A stretch of 64,000 nucleotides of DNA from Trueperaceae bacterium (GCA_023954415.1 JAMLIB010000004.1:124001-188000), one strand, 5' to 3'. Counted from the stretch's first letter, positions 8,959-17,746 are shown. Made by a program: numbers and translations. The notes: a model not told the origin generated them from the sequence alone.

Positions 8959-9554
8959 TCTGACGCGACTATACCTGTCACTGGTGTGGACGACCGACCC
9001 GCCCGCTCGACCTCGTTGGCCAACTGCGCGCACCAGACGCCGATGCGCGCGTCGGTGAGGTCGTCGTCGTTGTCCTGGTCGAGCGCGAGGCCGACGAAGT
9101 TGCTGCCGCGCAGGGCGAGCGAGCCGGCGAAGCGGTAGCCGGCCGTCGACCACTCGCCTATCAGGGTCGCACCGGCCGCCGTGGCCGCCTTGGCGATGGC
9201 GTCGAGCGCGTCGAGGTACGTGTCCGGGTAGCCGCGCGCGTCGCCCGTGCCGAAGAGGGCCACGAGCTTGCCGCGCAGGTCGCGCTGGGCGAGCTCTTGG
9301 AGGCGGGCCTCCCAGTCGCTGGGCAGCTGCCCGATGTTCCAGGTGCAGGAGCCTATGACGATCAGGTCCTGGTCCTCGAGCTCCGCGAAGTCCAGCCAGC
9401 CGGCGTCGCGGCACTGCACCTCAGCGTCGAGCTCCGCGGCGAGGGCGTGGCTCACGGTCTCAGCCACCTCCTCGGTGGCGCCGAACATGGTGGCGTAAAC
9501 GACCATGACGCGCGGTTCGCGCCGGTGGGTCTGAGGGTCTGCTTGCGTCGTCAC
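8940..9554 (-). CDS. flavodoxin-domain protein
   Basis: A 204-residue protein with a flavodoxin fold from about residue 16 to 180. The FMN phosphate loop region is VVYATMFGATEEVAETV, and GSCTWNIGQLPSDWEARLQEL matches the TWxxGELPxDWE segment of long-chain flavodoxins. LRGKLVALFGTGDARGYPDTY and FVGLALDQDNDDDLTDARI complete the family pattern. It should bind FMN and carry electrons at low potential. The phosphate loop is not canonical (ATMFGATE instead of SxTGNT). The GTG start at 9554 has a TACCAT box 6 nt upstream and no ribosome site, suggesting a leaderless message. It is the first gene of the unit running through the synthetase and liv genes. Confidence 0.88.
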   Translation of the reverse strand: MTTQADPQTHRREPRVMVVYATMFGATEEVAETVSHALAAELDAEVQCRDAGWLDFAELEDQDLIVIGSCTWNIGQLPSDWEARLQELAQRDLRGKLVALFGTGDARGYPDTYLDALDAIAKAATAAGATLIGEWSTAGYRFAGSLALRGSNFVGLALDQDNDDDLTDARIGVWCAQLANEVERAGRSSTPVTGIVASECLTPT

Positions 9555-9560
9555 GCCCGG

Positions 9561-9566
9561 ATGGTA
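9561..9566 (-). promoter_or_regulatory. -10 box (TACCAT) of the flavodoxin/liv unit
   Basis: On the minus strand TACCAT ends 6 nt before the GTG start at 9554. The distance fits a transcript beginning at or next to the start codon. It is divergent from the plus-strand TAGGCT at 9715-9720, which lies 9 nt before the larA start. Confidence 0.4.
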
Positions 9567-9729
9567 TGCCCTGCGAGCGCGCCAGGGCGTTGACCGCGGT
9601 CATGTCGATGCCGCGCCGCCGCCACGGGGCGCACTCGGTCGGTCGGGACGGCGGGCCGCTCGCCAGGTGGCCGGCACGACTGGGCCGGTCGTGACCGGCG
9701 GCGGCCAGACGGACTAGGCTGTGTAGGAC

Positions 9730-11061
9730 ATGGAGAACTCAGACCGAAGACGAGCCGCCGCCGCAGGCGCTCCTTCCACGAGCTCCGGCCCGCCCGACGG
9801 CCTGAGCGTAGCGCTGGTGGCCGAGCCCGGGGCAGTGCTGGACGCAGAGCAGGTGCTCACCTCACTGAACGCCGGCCTCGCCGGCAGGTTCACTGACCAG
9901 CGCGTCCTGGTCCTGATCCCCGACCACACGCGCACGGTGCCGCTCCCCCTCCTCTTCAGGGGCGCCATGCGCGCGCTGGACGACGCAGCGGCGGTCACGT
10001 TCATGGTCGCGCTCGGCACCCACGTGCCGCTCGCCGACGACCACTTGCTGCGCCTCGTCGGCCTCACCGCCGAGGAGAAGGCGCGCGACTACCCCGGCGT
10101 GCGTATCGTCAACCATGCGTGGTACGAGCCGGACACCCTCGTGAGCATCGGCACGCTCACGCAGGCGCGCGTCAAGGAGATCGCCGGCGAGCGCTGGCAC
10201 CCGACGCTCGGCGGCGACGTGGACGTGCGCCTCAACCGGGCGGCCGTGGAGAGCGACCACGTGCTCATCATCGGCCCGACCTTCCCGCACGAGGTCGTCG
10301 GCTACTCCGGCGGCGCCAAGTACCTGTTCCCGGGCATCAGCGGCCACGACATGATCAACGTCACCCACTGGCTCGGCGCGCTGGCGGGCGTCAGGGGCAC
10401 CATCGGCATCAAGGACACGCCCGTCAGGGCCATGATCCACGCCGCCGCCGAGCTCCTGAGCACGCCGGTGACGCTCGCGGCCGTCGTGGTCGAGGGCAAG
10501 GACCTCGCCGGCGTGTTCATCGGCGACGTCTATCGCGCCTGGTCGGCCGCCGCCGACCTGTCGAGCGCACGCCACGTGCGCTGGGTCGACCGCCCGTTCG
10601 AGCGCGTGCTCTCCTGCGCCCCACCCATGTACGAGGAGCTGTGGACGGCCGGCAAGGCGATGTACAAGCTCGAGCCCGCCCTTGCTGAAGGCGGCGAGCT
10701 GATCATCTACGCGCCGCACCTGAGCGAGATCAGCGCGGTGCACGGCGAGCACATCGAGGCCATCGGCTACCACGTCCTGGAGTACTTCCTGAAGCAGTGG
10801 GACCGGTTCGCGGACGTCCCGCTCGGGGTCCTCGCCCACTCGACGCACGTGCGGGGCGACGGCCGCTTCGCGGACGGGGTCGAGTACCCGCGCGCCAAGG
10901 TCACGCTGGCCTCGCGCGTCCCACCGGAGAAGTGCGCCGAGCTCGCCCTCGGTTACCTCGACCCGGCCACGATCGACCCCGCCGACTGGATCGGCAGGGA
11001 GGACGAGGGCGTCCTGTACGTGGCCAAGGCGGGGGAGACCCTCTACCGCCACAAGGGTTAG
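9730..11061 (+). CDS. LarA-family nickel-dependent 2-hydroxyacid racemase/epimerase
   Basis: A 443-residue LarA homologue (DUF2088/LarA family). Lactate racemase LarA of Lactobacillus uses a nickel-pincer nucleotide bound to Lys184, with His200 ligating Ni and His108/His174 as catalytic bases. Here K197 sits in GYSGGAKYLFPG, H187 in FPHEVV and H213 in NVTHWLG, reproducing exactly the 10- and 16-residue spacings; H98 in ALGTH fits His108. The protein should therefore be active if the cofactor is made. The LarB, LarC and LarE cofactor genes are not in this window. Gluconokinase starts 3 bases downstream, so the substrate may be a sugar acid such as gluconate (2-epimerisation) rather than lactate; this is inference. 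The first 25 residues are low-complexity and may be mis-started. Confidence 0.88.
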   Translation: MENSDRRRAAAAGAPSTSSGPPDGLSVALVAEPGAVLDAEQVLTSLNAGLAGRFTDQRVLVLIPDHTRTVPLPLLFRGAMRALDDAAAVTFMVALGTHVPLADDHLLRLVGLTAEEKARDYPGVRIVNHAWYEPDTLVSIGTLTQARVKEIAGERWHPTLGGDVDVRLNRAAVESDHVLIIGPTFPHEVVGYSGGAKYLFPGISGHDMINVTHWLGALAGVRGTIGIKDTPVRAMIHAAAELLSTPVTLAAVVVEGKDLAGVFIGDVYRAWSAAADLSSARHVRWVDRPFERVLSCAPPMYEELWTAGKAMYKLEPALAEGGELIIYAPHLSEISAVHGEHIEAIGYHVLEYFLKQWDRFADVPLGVLAHSTHVRGDGRFADGVEYPRAKVTLASRVPPEKCAELALGYLDPATIDPADWIGREDEGVLYVAKAGETLYRHKG

Positions 11062-11064
11062 CGG

Positions 11065-11673
11065 GTGGGTCACGCCGTGGTCGTCATGGGCGTGTCCGGC
11101 TCCGGGAAGAGCACCGTCGGCGCCGAGCTGGCACGCCTCCTGGGCGCCACCTTCGTCGACGGCGACGACCTGCACCCGGCGTCCAACAAGGCGAAGATGG
11201 CGGCCGGCACCCCGTTGACGGACGAGGACAGGTGGCCGTGGCTCGAGCGCGTCGAGGCGACGCTGGCTGGCGGGTTGGTGGGCGGGTCGGTTGGAGCCGG
11301 CGCGTCGGCGGGCGGCGGGGCTGCGCTGGAGGCCGATGCCGCCGCAACCGCCCTGGGGGCCGCTGGCGACGGTGCTACCGGCCGCGGCGTCGTCGTGGCC
11401 TGCAGCGCGCTGCGGCGCGTCTACCGCGACGTGCTGCGCGGGGCGGGGCCCGGGGTCCGCTTCGTCTACCTCGAGGTAGACCGAGCCGAGATCGAGGAGC
11501 GCCTCGGCCGGCGGCACGGCCACTTCTTCCCACCGGCGCTCGTGGCTTCCCAGTTCGCCACCCTCGAGGTGCCGGCGGTCGCCGAGGAGCCCGACGTCAT
11601 CGCGTTGGCGCCGCACGGTTCGGCGCGCGGCCTCGCGCTCGCGGCCCAGGCCGCGCTCCTAGGGGCAGACTGA
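11065..11673 (+). CDS. gntK: gluconokinase with a low-complexity insertion
   Basis: A 202-residue P-loop kinase. Walker A is GVSGSGKST; FVDGDDLHPASNKAKMAAGTPLTDEDRWPWL is a near-perfect gluconokinase block, followed by VVACSALRRVYRDVLR, FVYLEV, and the lid segment RRHGHFFPPALVASQFATLEVP. It phosphorylates D-gluconate to 6-phosphogluconate. Between residues 69 and 106 there is a Gly/Ala-rich insert of about 35 residues that ordinary gluconokinases of 160-175 residues lack; it sits after the conserved helix and may be a flexible loop. The GTG start follows the LarA-family stop by 3 bases, indicating a two-gene operon. Confidence 0.93.
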   Translation: MGHAVVVMGVSGSGKSTVGAELARLLGATFVDGDDLHPASNKAKMAAGTPLTDEDRWPWLERVEATLAGGLVGGSVGAGASAGGGAALEADAAATALGAAGDGATGRGVVVACSALRRVYRDVLRGAGPGVRFVYLEVDRAEIEERLGRRHGHFFPPALVASQFATLEVPAVAEEPDVIALAPHGSARGLALAAQAALLGAD

Positions 11674-11720
11674 CCGGGCCCGGCCGTCGCGCGTAGCCCC
11701 CGAACGGATCCAATAAGGAC

Positions 11721-11756
11721 AGGGGCGAGCCAGACCGTTCGGTCCCGCTCGCCCCT
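11721..11756. terminator. hairpin terminator between convergent gntK and hup
   Basis: Perfect 10-bp arms AGGGGCGAGC (11721-11730) and its complement (11747-11756) enclose a shorter inner hairpin (GACC-GTTC-GGTC). On the minus strand it is followed by GTCCTTATTGG, a moderately U-rich tail suited to the HU gene. On the plus strand the following bases are A-rich, so termination of gntK there is less certain. Confidence 0.6.
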
Positions 11757-11789
11757 AAAAGAAAAGAAGCGACTTCTGCGAGAAGGCGC

Positions 11790-12158
11790 TTACTTCTTCT
11801 TGGCGGCCGCCTTGGCCGGGGCCTTCTTGGCGGTGGGCTTCTTGCCGCTCACGGTGTCCTTCAGGCTCTTGCCGGCCTTGAAGGCGGGGTACTGGCTGGC
11901 CGGGATCTTGATCTTCTCGGTCGTGCCGGGCTTGACGCCGGTGCGGGCCTTGCGCTTGCGGACCTCGAACGTGCCGAAGCCGGTCAGCGTGACCTTGTTG
12001 CCCTTGGAGATGCTGGAGGTCATGGAAGCGAGGAGAGAATCCATCGTCTCCTTGACGGCCTTCTTCGACTGACCGGTGGCTTCCGCGACTTCGGCGACGA
12101 GGTCGGCTTTGCTCACGGTCTTGTCTGCCTTCTTGCTCGGGCTCTTAGCCTTGGCCAT
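11790..12158 (-). CDS. hup: HU-family DNA-binding protein with Lys/Ala tail
   Basis: A 122-residue HU/IHF-family protein. The HU core starts at SKADLVAEVAEATGQSKKAV and includes the GNKVTLTGFGTFEVRKRKAR beta-arm base and the PGTTEKIKIPASQYPAFKAGKSLKD arm, where the proline intercalates in DNA. It has a short basic N-terminal extension (AKAKSPSKKADKT) and a C-terminal tail of about 20 residues made of K, A and P, like histone H1 tails; Deinococcus HU also has basic extensions, usually at the N-terminus. The ATG at 12158 is preceded by AAAGGAG 7 nt upstream, which fixes the start although the frame stays open far upstream. Expected role: nucleoid compaction. Confidence 0.95.
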   Translation of the reverse strand: MAKAKSPSKKADKTVSKADLVAEVAEATGQSKKAVKETMDSLLASMTSSISKGNKVTLTGFGTFEVRKRKARTGVKPGTTEKIKIPASQYPAFKAGKSLKDTVSGKKPTAKKAPAKAAAKKK

Positions 12159-12187
12159 GCTTGAGCTCCTTTCATGAACTCGCCGAG

Positions 12188-12193
12188 AGTATA
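12188..12193 (-). promoter_or_regulatory. -10 box (TATACT) of the hup promoter
   Basis: TATACT on the minus strand, about 30 nt before the HU start, matches the sigma70 consensus in five of six positions. No clear -35 is seen 17 nt further up. The short leader contains the AAAGGAG ribosome site. Confidence 0.5.
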
Positions 12194-12345
12194 GGGGATG
12201 GGGCGCGAGAAAATCCCGACACGTGGCGATGGGATAGGGGAAAAAGGCGCTCATGTGGAAAACCTCACGTCGGATGGCTGCCAGGAACCGGCATTTCGGG
12301 GCTTCCGACCTCCCCGGGACGCACTCCGAGACCGTACCTTGGGGT

Positions 12346-14214
12346 ATGGCAGGCGCCACGTTGACCGTCTTCTTGATCCTCGGCTGCGCCGTAGCGCTCT
12401 TCGTCTCGGACAGGGTGAGGCTCGACATGGTCGCCCTGCTCGTCGTCCTGGCCCTGATCCTCACGGGCGTGCTCACGCCGCGCCAGGCGCTCGCGGGGTT
12501 CGCCGACCCGCTCGTCGTGATGATCGCCGGCCTCTTCGTCGTGTCCTTCGCCTTGGTGAACACGGGGCTGGCCGGGGCGGTGGGCAGGCTGCTAGGGCGT
12601 GTCGCCGGCCGCTCCGAGGCCGCCATGGTGGTGGCGACCATGCTCGCGACCGGCCTCCTCTCGGGCTTCATGAGCTCTACCGGCACGGTGGCCGTCATGC
12701 TGCCGATCGCCGCCGCCATGGCGTGGCGGGCGAAGGTCAGCCCGAGCAAGCTCCTCATGCCGGTGGCGTACGCGGCGCTCGTCGGCGGCATGCTGACGCT
12801 GATCGCCACCCCGCCGAACCTCGTCGTCTCGCAGGCGCTCGAGGGCGCAGGCCGGGCGCCCTTCGGCTTCTTCCGGTTCACGCCGCTTGGGTTGGCGATG
12901 CTCGCGGTCGCCACGGCCTACATGGCCTTCGTGGGGCGGCGCCTGCTGCCGGCTGCCGCTCCGTCCACGCCGGGCGACGCGGGTCGGGTCAGGGCGGACG
13001 ACCTGAGCGCGGTGGCGGAGCGCTTCGGGCTCACTGCCAGGCTCAAGCGGCTGACGCTCGCACCCGGCTCGCCCGTCATCGGCTCGAGCCTCGGGGCGCT
13101 CGCCTGGCCGGAGCGCCACGGCGTGCGGGTCCTGGCGGTCGACACCGAGCCGGAGGCGGTGCGGAGCGGCCGCCGGTCGCGCCGCCACCTCGGCCACTCC
13201 AAGCGCCTGGGTCCTGCCACGGAGCTGAGCGAGGGCGACCGCGTGCTCCTGCAGGGCGGTCCGGACGGCCTGGCCGCTGCCGCGTCCGAGGCGGGCGCAC
13301 CGCTCGAGACGGTCGACGGGCTCGAGGGCACCGTGCCGGCGAACCTCGCCTTCGCCGAGGTCCTGCTCACCCCGCGGTCAGGCTGGCTCGGTAGGACGCT
13401 CGCCGAACTCCGTTTCCGCGAACGGTTCCGGGTCCAGGTCGTGGCTCTGCGGCGCGGCCAGGAGCAGGTGACGGAGGGCAGCGGTGAGCTGCGCCTGGCG
13501 GAGACGAGCCTGCGCTTCGGCGACACCCTCCTGGTGCAGGGCACCCTGGCGGCCATCGCGAGGCTCGAGGGCGAGCGCCTCGACGCGGTGGTGCTCAGCG
13601 AGGCCGGCGGCGAGCGCCTCGCCCCCAGGCGGCGCCTCGCCCCTGTCGCGGCCGTCATCATGCTGCTCATGCTCGTCAGCATGTCGGCCGGCTGGCTCGA
13701 GCCTGTCGTGGCCGTCATGCTGGCGGCCGTGGCCTTGGTGGGCACGCGTTGCCTCTCGGCCGAGGAGGCCTACCGCTCCATCCAGTGGCAGTCGGTCGTG
13801 CTCATCGCCGGCATGCTGCCGTTGGCGACGGCGTTCGAGCTGACCGGCGGCGTGCGGCTCGTCGCCGACGGGATGGTCGCCGCGTTCGGCGGGTCGGGCG
13901 AGCTGGTCCTGTTGGCCGGCATCTACCTCCTGACGGCGAGCCTCGGCCAGCTCATGTCCAACACGGCCACCGCCGTGCTGCTCGCCCCTGTCGCCCTCGG
14001 CGCCGCTACCACGGTCGGCGTCGCGCCGGAAGGCGCGCTGATGATGGTGGCGCTCGCGTCGGCGGCGTCGTTCTGCACGCCGATGGCGACGCCGGTCAAC
14101 ACCCTCGTCGTGGGGCCGGGGGCGTACCGCTTCGTCGACTTCGTGAGGGTCGGTCTGCCGCTCCAGCTCCTGATGGCGGCGGTCGGACTGGTGCTCATCC
14201 CGTGGCTGTTCTAG
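12346..14214 (+). CDS. SLC13/DASS-type carrier with two RCK_C domains
   Basis: A 622-residue membrane protein of the divalent anion:sodium symporter (SLC13/ArsB-like) superfamily. About five helices at residues 3-180 contain the SSTGTVAVMLPIAAAMAW and TLIATPPNLVVSQAL motifs. Two RCK_C (TrkA_C-like) domains follow in the cytoplasm (about 215-300 and 335-415), then a second helix bundle with SNTATAVLLAPVALG and CTPMATPVNTLVVGPGAYRF. The paired SNT/PxN-type hairpins are the substrate-binding signature. Likely substrates are dicarboxylates, sulfate or other anions. The ATG at 12346 is preferred because the upstream extension is not hydrophobic or conserved; a TACCTT box ends 5 nt before it. Confidence 0.9.
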   Translation: MAGATLTVFLILGCAVALFVSDRVRLDMVALLVVLALILTGVLTPRQALAGFADPLVVMIAGLFVVSFALVNTGLAGAVGRLLGRVAGRSEAAMVVATMLATGLLSGFMSSTGTVAVMLPIAAAMAWRAKVSPSKLLMPVAYAALVGGMLTLIATPPNLVVSQALEGAGRAPFGFFRFTPLGLAMLAVATAYMAFVGRRLLPAAAPSTPGDAGRVRADDLSAVAERFGLTARLKRLTLAPGSPVIGSSLGALAWPERHGVRVLAVDTEPEAVRSGRRSRRHLGHSKRLGPATELSEGDRVLLQGGPDGLAAAASEAGAPLETVDGLEGTVPANLAFAEVLLTPRSGWLGRTLAELRFRERFRVQVVALRRGQEQVTEGSGELRLAETSLRFGDTLLVQGTLAAIARLEGERLDAVVLSEAGGERLAPRRRLAPVAAVIMLLMLVSMSAGWLEPVVAVMLAAVALVGTRCLSAEEAYRSIQWQSVVLIAGMLPLATAFELTGGVRLVADGMVAAFGGSGELVLLAGIYLLTASLGQLMSNTATAVLLAPVALGAATTVGVAPEGALMMVALASAASFCTPMATPVNTLVVGPGAYRFVDFVRVGLPLQLLMAAVGLVLIPWLF

Positions 14215-14258
14215 GGCGGCGGTCGCGGGCGCTCGCCGGCCGGGTGGAGGACGACCGC

Positions 14259-16946
14259 CTAGAGCTGGACGGCGGCCGCCTTGCGCGGCACGTACAGGCT
14301 GCCTTCCGTCGTGGCGCCGACGGCGCCCGCCAGGCGCTCCTCCAAGAGCGCCGGGCGGTAGTCGCCAGACGCGGTGGCCGCAAGCGCGCCGGCGAACGCC
14401 CGCGTGACCGCCAGGACGGCCGCGGCATCCTCGTGGACGAACTCCAGGCGGTAGTCGCGGACGCCGGCCTCCCACCAGGCGGCGAGGTGCTTAGTGGCCA
14501 CTTGCGCCTCGCCGCCGAAGACGGTGTTGCGGCACCCGACGTCAGCGAGGACCGGATGCTCGCGCCCGCGCGCGTCCCGCAGGGCGAGGCGGTGCGTCTC
14601 GCACGGGTGACCGCAGTCGCGGAAGTCGTGCCCGTCGGACAGGAACCGACAGAAGACGCAGTGCTCCGTGTGGAAGACGGGCAGGTGGTGGTAGGCGATG
14701 ACCTCGACGGCCTCGCCCCCCACGGCGGCGGCCAACTCGGCGACCTGCTTGCCGTTGAGGTCGTGGCCGGGCGCGAAGCCGCTCAACCCGAGGGCGAGGT
14801 AGGCGTCGGCCGAGCCGGCGTTGGTGACGTTCAGGCTGAAGTCGCCGTGCAGCTCGGGGCGCTCGTCGGCGTTCAGGCGCGCGAGGTCGTGCAGCAGCCC
14901 GCCGGAGCGCACGAGGATGCCGGCCCCCAGCCCCAGGAGGAACCTGACGACGTTCTGCTCCGTTGGCTTCAGGACGCGGGGCGACGCGACGCGGACCGCG
15001 ATCCCCGCCTCGTGCGCGCGTTCCACCGACGGCCTGAGGCCGTACAGCTCGAGGTAGTCGAGGGTCACGCTGGCGATGGGCAGGGCGGCCGAGCGGTCGG
15101 CGACCGCCTCCAGCACGGCATCGAGCTGTTCGGGGGTGCGCACGAGCAGGTGCAGGCGGCCGCCGGCGTTCGGGGCCCGCGCCCCAGGCCCGGGCGCGCG
15201 GGCGGTGCCGGTCCTCGGAGCGACGGCGGGTGCCTGCCCACCGGGCCCGGGGGCCGGTCGCTGAGCCGCCGCGCCCGACGATGCGTTCCGGGCCGTGCCG
15301 TCCGCGAGTCGCGCGCTCACGTCGAGGCGCGCCGCCTGCAGCCGCTCGACGAGCTCGCGCCTGAGCCGGTTCAGCTCGCTGACCGGCACGAACGGCTCGC
15401 CGGTAGTGGTGAGGTTCAGCTCGCCCAGGTGGTACGGCGTGCCGCCCAGCCGCCCGAGCTGGCGCCGCGCCTGCTCGAGGTCCAGCCCGTGGCGCGTCGC
15501 GACGACCAGGGGCGCAGTGCCGGCGACCGTCGCGCTCACCTCGCCCCTTGGGCCGGTGGCGTGCCCGGTGATCACGAGCGGCGCGCCGACGCGCGCGCCG
15601 ACCTCCAGGCGGAGCGCGCGCGTGTACAGGGGCTCGGCGGTGCTCAAGTAGGGCCTGGCCTTGGCGGCCACGTCGGCGTCGTGGGTGCGCCACAGCCAGT
15701 CGCCGGGCGCGACGCGGCCTAGGTCGACGCTCCCGCGGAGGAACGCCAGCCTCACCTCGCCGCTGCCCGCCGGCTCGGCGCGCACGACGGGGCCGCCCTC
15801 CTCGCGCTCCTCGGGGCTCCGGCGGTGGGCCGCGTCGAAGACCACGCCGTCGCCGGGCTTGACGGCGACGCCGCCGTCGCGCTCCGGCGCGCCGTGGGCA
15901 GCGGTCGCGGTCGCGGTGGCAGGGGCGGCGAGCCGCACCCTGACGCCGTCCGCCTCGACCGCGGCCACCTCACCCACCTTCACCCCGCGGTGGCGCGGCG
16001 CGCGCCCGATCACGACCTGCTGATGGTCCGTGCCCTGCATGAACCACGGTCCGAGCCCCCGCGAGTAGACCTGCGCAAGGTCGCGCTCCTCCGCCTCTCC
16101 GATCCGCGGGGGGCGCGCCGCGGCGTACGCGTCGAGCGCCTCGCGGTAGGCCGCGGTGGTGAGGGCGACGTAGTCGGCGTCCTTGTAACGCCCCTCGATC
16201 TTCAGGCAGCTCACCCCGATCCGCGCCAGCTCGGGCACCTGGTGGAGCGCGTACAGGTCGCCGGGCGAGAGGAGGTAGCGGTACTCGCCGAGGTCACGCC
16301 GTTCACCGTCTACGAGGAGGTCGTACACCAGACGGCAGGCTTGGGCGCACTGGCCCCGGTTGGCGCTCCGGCCTCCCCACGCCTCGCTCGAGAAGCACTG
16401 CCCGGAGTAGGACACGCACAGCGCCCCGTGCACGAACACTTCCAGCTCGACGTCCGTGGCCTGGCGGACGCGTGCGATGTCGGTCAGGCTCAGCTCGCGG
16501 CCGAGCACCACGCGGGCGCAGCCGAAGGAGCGTGCCAGCTCCGCGCCCTGGGCGCTGGTGATCGACATCTGGGTCGACCCGTGCACCTCGACGTCGGGCG
16601 CCACCTCGCGCGCCAGCGCGACGGCGGCGACGTCCTGCACGATCACGGCGTCGACTCCGGCGGCTCCGAGCGCCTCGAGGGCGCGTCTGGCCGCCGTCAG
16701 CTCGTCGTCGAAGACCAACGTGTTGAAGGTGACGTAGCCACGCACGGCGCGGCCGTGCAGCTCGCGCATCACGTCCGGCACCTCGTCGAGCGCGAAGCCG
16801 ACCTTGGAGCGGGCGCTGAAGTGGCCGAGACCGAAGTACACGGCGTCGGCCCCGGCTTCCACAGCGGCGCGCAGTTGCGGCCAGTGGCCCGCCGGGCTCA
16901 TCAGTTCGGGTACGCTCGTCCTCGTGCCGGCCTCAAGGTCTGCCAT
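14259..16946 (-). CDS. U32-family protein (RlhA/TrhP-like) with two cysteine clusters
   Basis: An 895-residue protein of the U32 'peptidase' family, now known mainly as tRNA/rRNA hydroxylases (TrhP, RlhA). The N-terminal TIM-barrel half starts ELMSPAGHWPQLRAAVEAGADAVYFG. It carries the U32 signature EVFVHGALCVSYSGQCF followed by NRGQCAQACR, which supplies cysteines for an iron-sulfur cluster, then CLKIEGRYKDADYV. A middle beta-rich region resembles DUF3656. A C-terminal segment repeats a barrel-like pattern and ends with CVFCRFLSDGHDFRDCGHPCE, a second Cys-rich motif. Two low-complexity stretches (about 345-360 and 560-600) look like linkers. Expected role: prephenate-dependent hydroxylation of RNA; the RNA target is not known. 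Confidence 0.85.
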   Translation of the reverse strand: MADLEAGTRTSVPELMSPAGHWPQLRAAVEAGADAVYFGLGHFSARSKVGFALDEVPDVMRELHGRAVRGYVTFNTLVFDDELTAARRALEALGAAGVDAVIVQDVAAVALAREVAPDVEVHGSTQMSITSAQGAELARSFGCARVVLGRELSLTDIARVRQATDVELEVFVHGALCVSYSGQCFSSEAWGGRSANRGQCAQACRLVYDLLVDGERRDLGEYRYLLSPGDLYALHQVPELARIGVSCLKIEGRYKDADYVALTTAAYREALDAYAAARPPRIGEAEERDLAQVYSRGLGPWFMQGTDHQQVVIGRAPRHRGVKVGEVAAVEADGVRVRLAAPATATATAAHGAPERDGGVAVKPGDGVVFDAAHRRSPEEREEGGPVVRAEPAGSGEVRLAFLRGSVDLGRVAPGDWLWRTHDADVAAKARPYLSTAEPLYTRALRLEVGARVGAPLVITGHATGPRGEVSATVAGTAPLVVATRHGLDLEQARRQLGRLGGTPYHLGELNLTTTGEPFVPVSELNRLRRELVERLQAARLDVSARLADGTARNASSGAAAQRPAPGPGGQAPAVAPRTGTARAPGPGARAPNAGGRLHLLVRTPEQLDAVLEAVADRSAALPIASVTLDYLELYGLRPSVERAHEAGIAVRVASPRVLKPTEQNVVRFLLGLGAGILVRSGGLLHDLARLNADERPELHGDFSLNVTNAGSADAYLALGLSGFAPGHDLNGKQVAELAAAVGGEAVEVIAYHHLPVFHTEHCVFCRFLSDGHDFRDCGHPCETHRLALRDARGREHPVLADVGCRNTVFGGEAQVATKHLAAWWEAGVRDYRLEFVHEDAAAVLAVTRAFAGALAATASGDYRPALLEERLAGAVGATTEGSLYVPRKAAAVQL

Positions 16947-16993
16947 CGCGTAGCGATGCTATAGCACCGGGCGCGTCGCTCTTCCAAGGTCAG

Positions 16994-17023
16994 TTGTCAT
17001 CCGGCACCCTTTTCCGCTACAAT
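16994..17023 (+). promoter_or_regulatory. promoter of rplU-rpmA
   Basis: TTGTCA at 16994-16999 and TACAAT at 17018-17023 with an 18-base spacer, both one mismatch from consensus. Transcription would begin near 17030, leaving a leader of about 105 nt before rplU in which a regulatory structure could sit. I did not recognise a known L21 leader motif. Confidence 0.65.
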
Positions 17024-17134
17024 GCCAGTTCTGGTATCGGGCCGCCGTGGCGAACGGCGAGTCCGGTGCGAAGCGTTCAGATGGCGTGGGCCTGCTAGCG
17101 TCGCTTAGCGTGCCGCGGGCCGGAGGTCGAGAAG

Positions 17135-17440
17135 ATGTTCGCAATCGTTGAAGCGGGTGGCAAGCAGTATCGCGTGGCTGAGGGCGACGTGCTACAGGTG
17201 GAGAAGATAGCGGCCGAACCCGGCGCCACCGTGGAGCTGCCCGTACTGCTCATCGGCGGCGAGACCGTCAAGGTCGGCGCCCCGCACGTCGCGGGCGCCA
17301 GCGTCACGGCCGAGGTCGTCGGTCACGGGCGCGGCGAGAAGATCCATATCTACAAGTTCAAGGCCAAGGCCAACTATCGTCGCCACACGGGCCATAGGCA
17401 AGAGTTCACCAGCGTGCGGATCACGGGCATCCGCGGCTGA
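17135..17440 (+). CDS. rplU: 50S ribosomal protein L21
   Basis: A 101-residue L21. It begins [18 protein letters not shown], the family signature, and ends with [31 protein letters not shown], the rRNA-binding basic segment. Length is typical. It is translated from an ATG with GGAGG about 9 nt upstream and precedes rpmA by 21 bases, the conserved rplU-rpmA-obgE order of most bacteria. Confidence 0.98.
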   Translation: MFAIVEAGGKQYRVAEGDVLQVEKIAAEPGATVELPVLLIGGETVKVGAPHVAGASVTAEVVGHGRGEKIHIYKFKAKANYRRHTGHRQEFTSVRITGIRG

Positions 17441-17461
17441 GGCGACGAGGAGAGGCTCGAG

Positions 17462-17746
17462 ATGGCACACAAGAAAGGCGTCGGTAGCACCCGCAACGGA
17501 CGCGACTCCACCTCCCAGCGCCTGGGTGTCAAGCGTTTCGACGGCCAGGTCGTCCTCGCGGGCAACATCCTGGTGCGGCAGCGCGGCACGCGCTTCCACC
17601 CCGGCCGCAACGTCGGCGTCGGCTCGGACTTCACGCTCTTCGCCCTGCGCGACGGCGTGGTGCGCTTCCACGACAAGGGCGCCAAGGGCCGCTTCGTCAG
17701 CATCGAAGCGAACGCCGGCGGCTCCGACGCGGTGGCGGCGGACTGA
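17462..17746 (+). CDS. rpmA: 50S ribosomal protein L27
   Basis: A 94-residue L27 starting [16 protein letters not shown], the N-terminal tail that reaches the peptidyl-transferase centre, followed by [29 protein letters not shown]. No cleavable N-terminal extension of the Firmicutes type is present. A GAGGAGAGG ribosome site lies just upstream. The C-terminal tail [11 protein letters not shown] is slightly long and acidic. Confidence 0.98.
   Translation: MAHKKGVGSTRNGRDSTSQRLGVKRFDGQVVLAGNILVRQRGTRFHPGRNVGVGSDFTLFALRDGVVRFHDKGAKGRFVSIEANAGGSDAVAAD

Noticed and set aside
9862..11616. Long antisense open frame (584 codons) over the LarA-family and gluconokinase genes
   Set aside because: Composition (runs of R, G, A, D, V, H) is that of a shadow of a GC-rich gene. 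The plus strand has clear family motifs.
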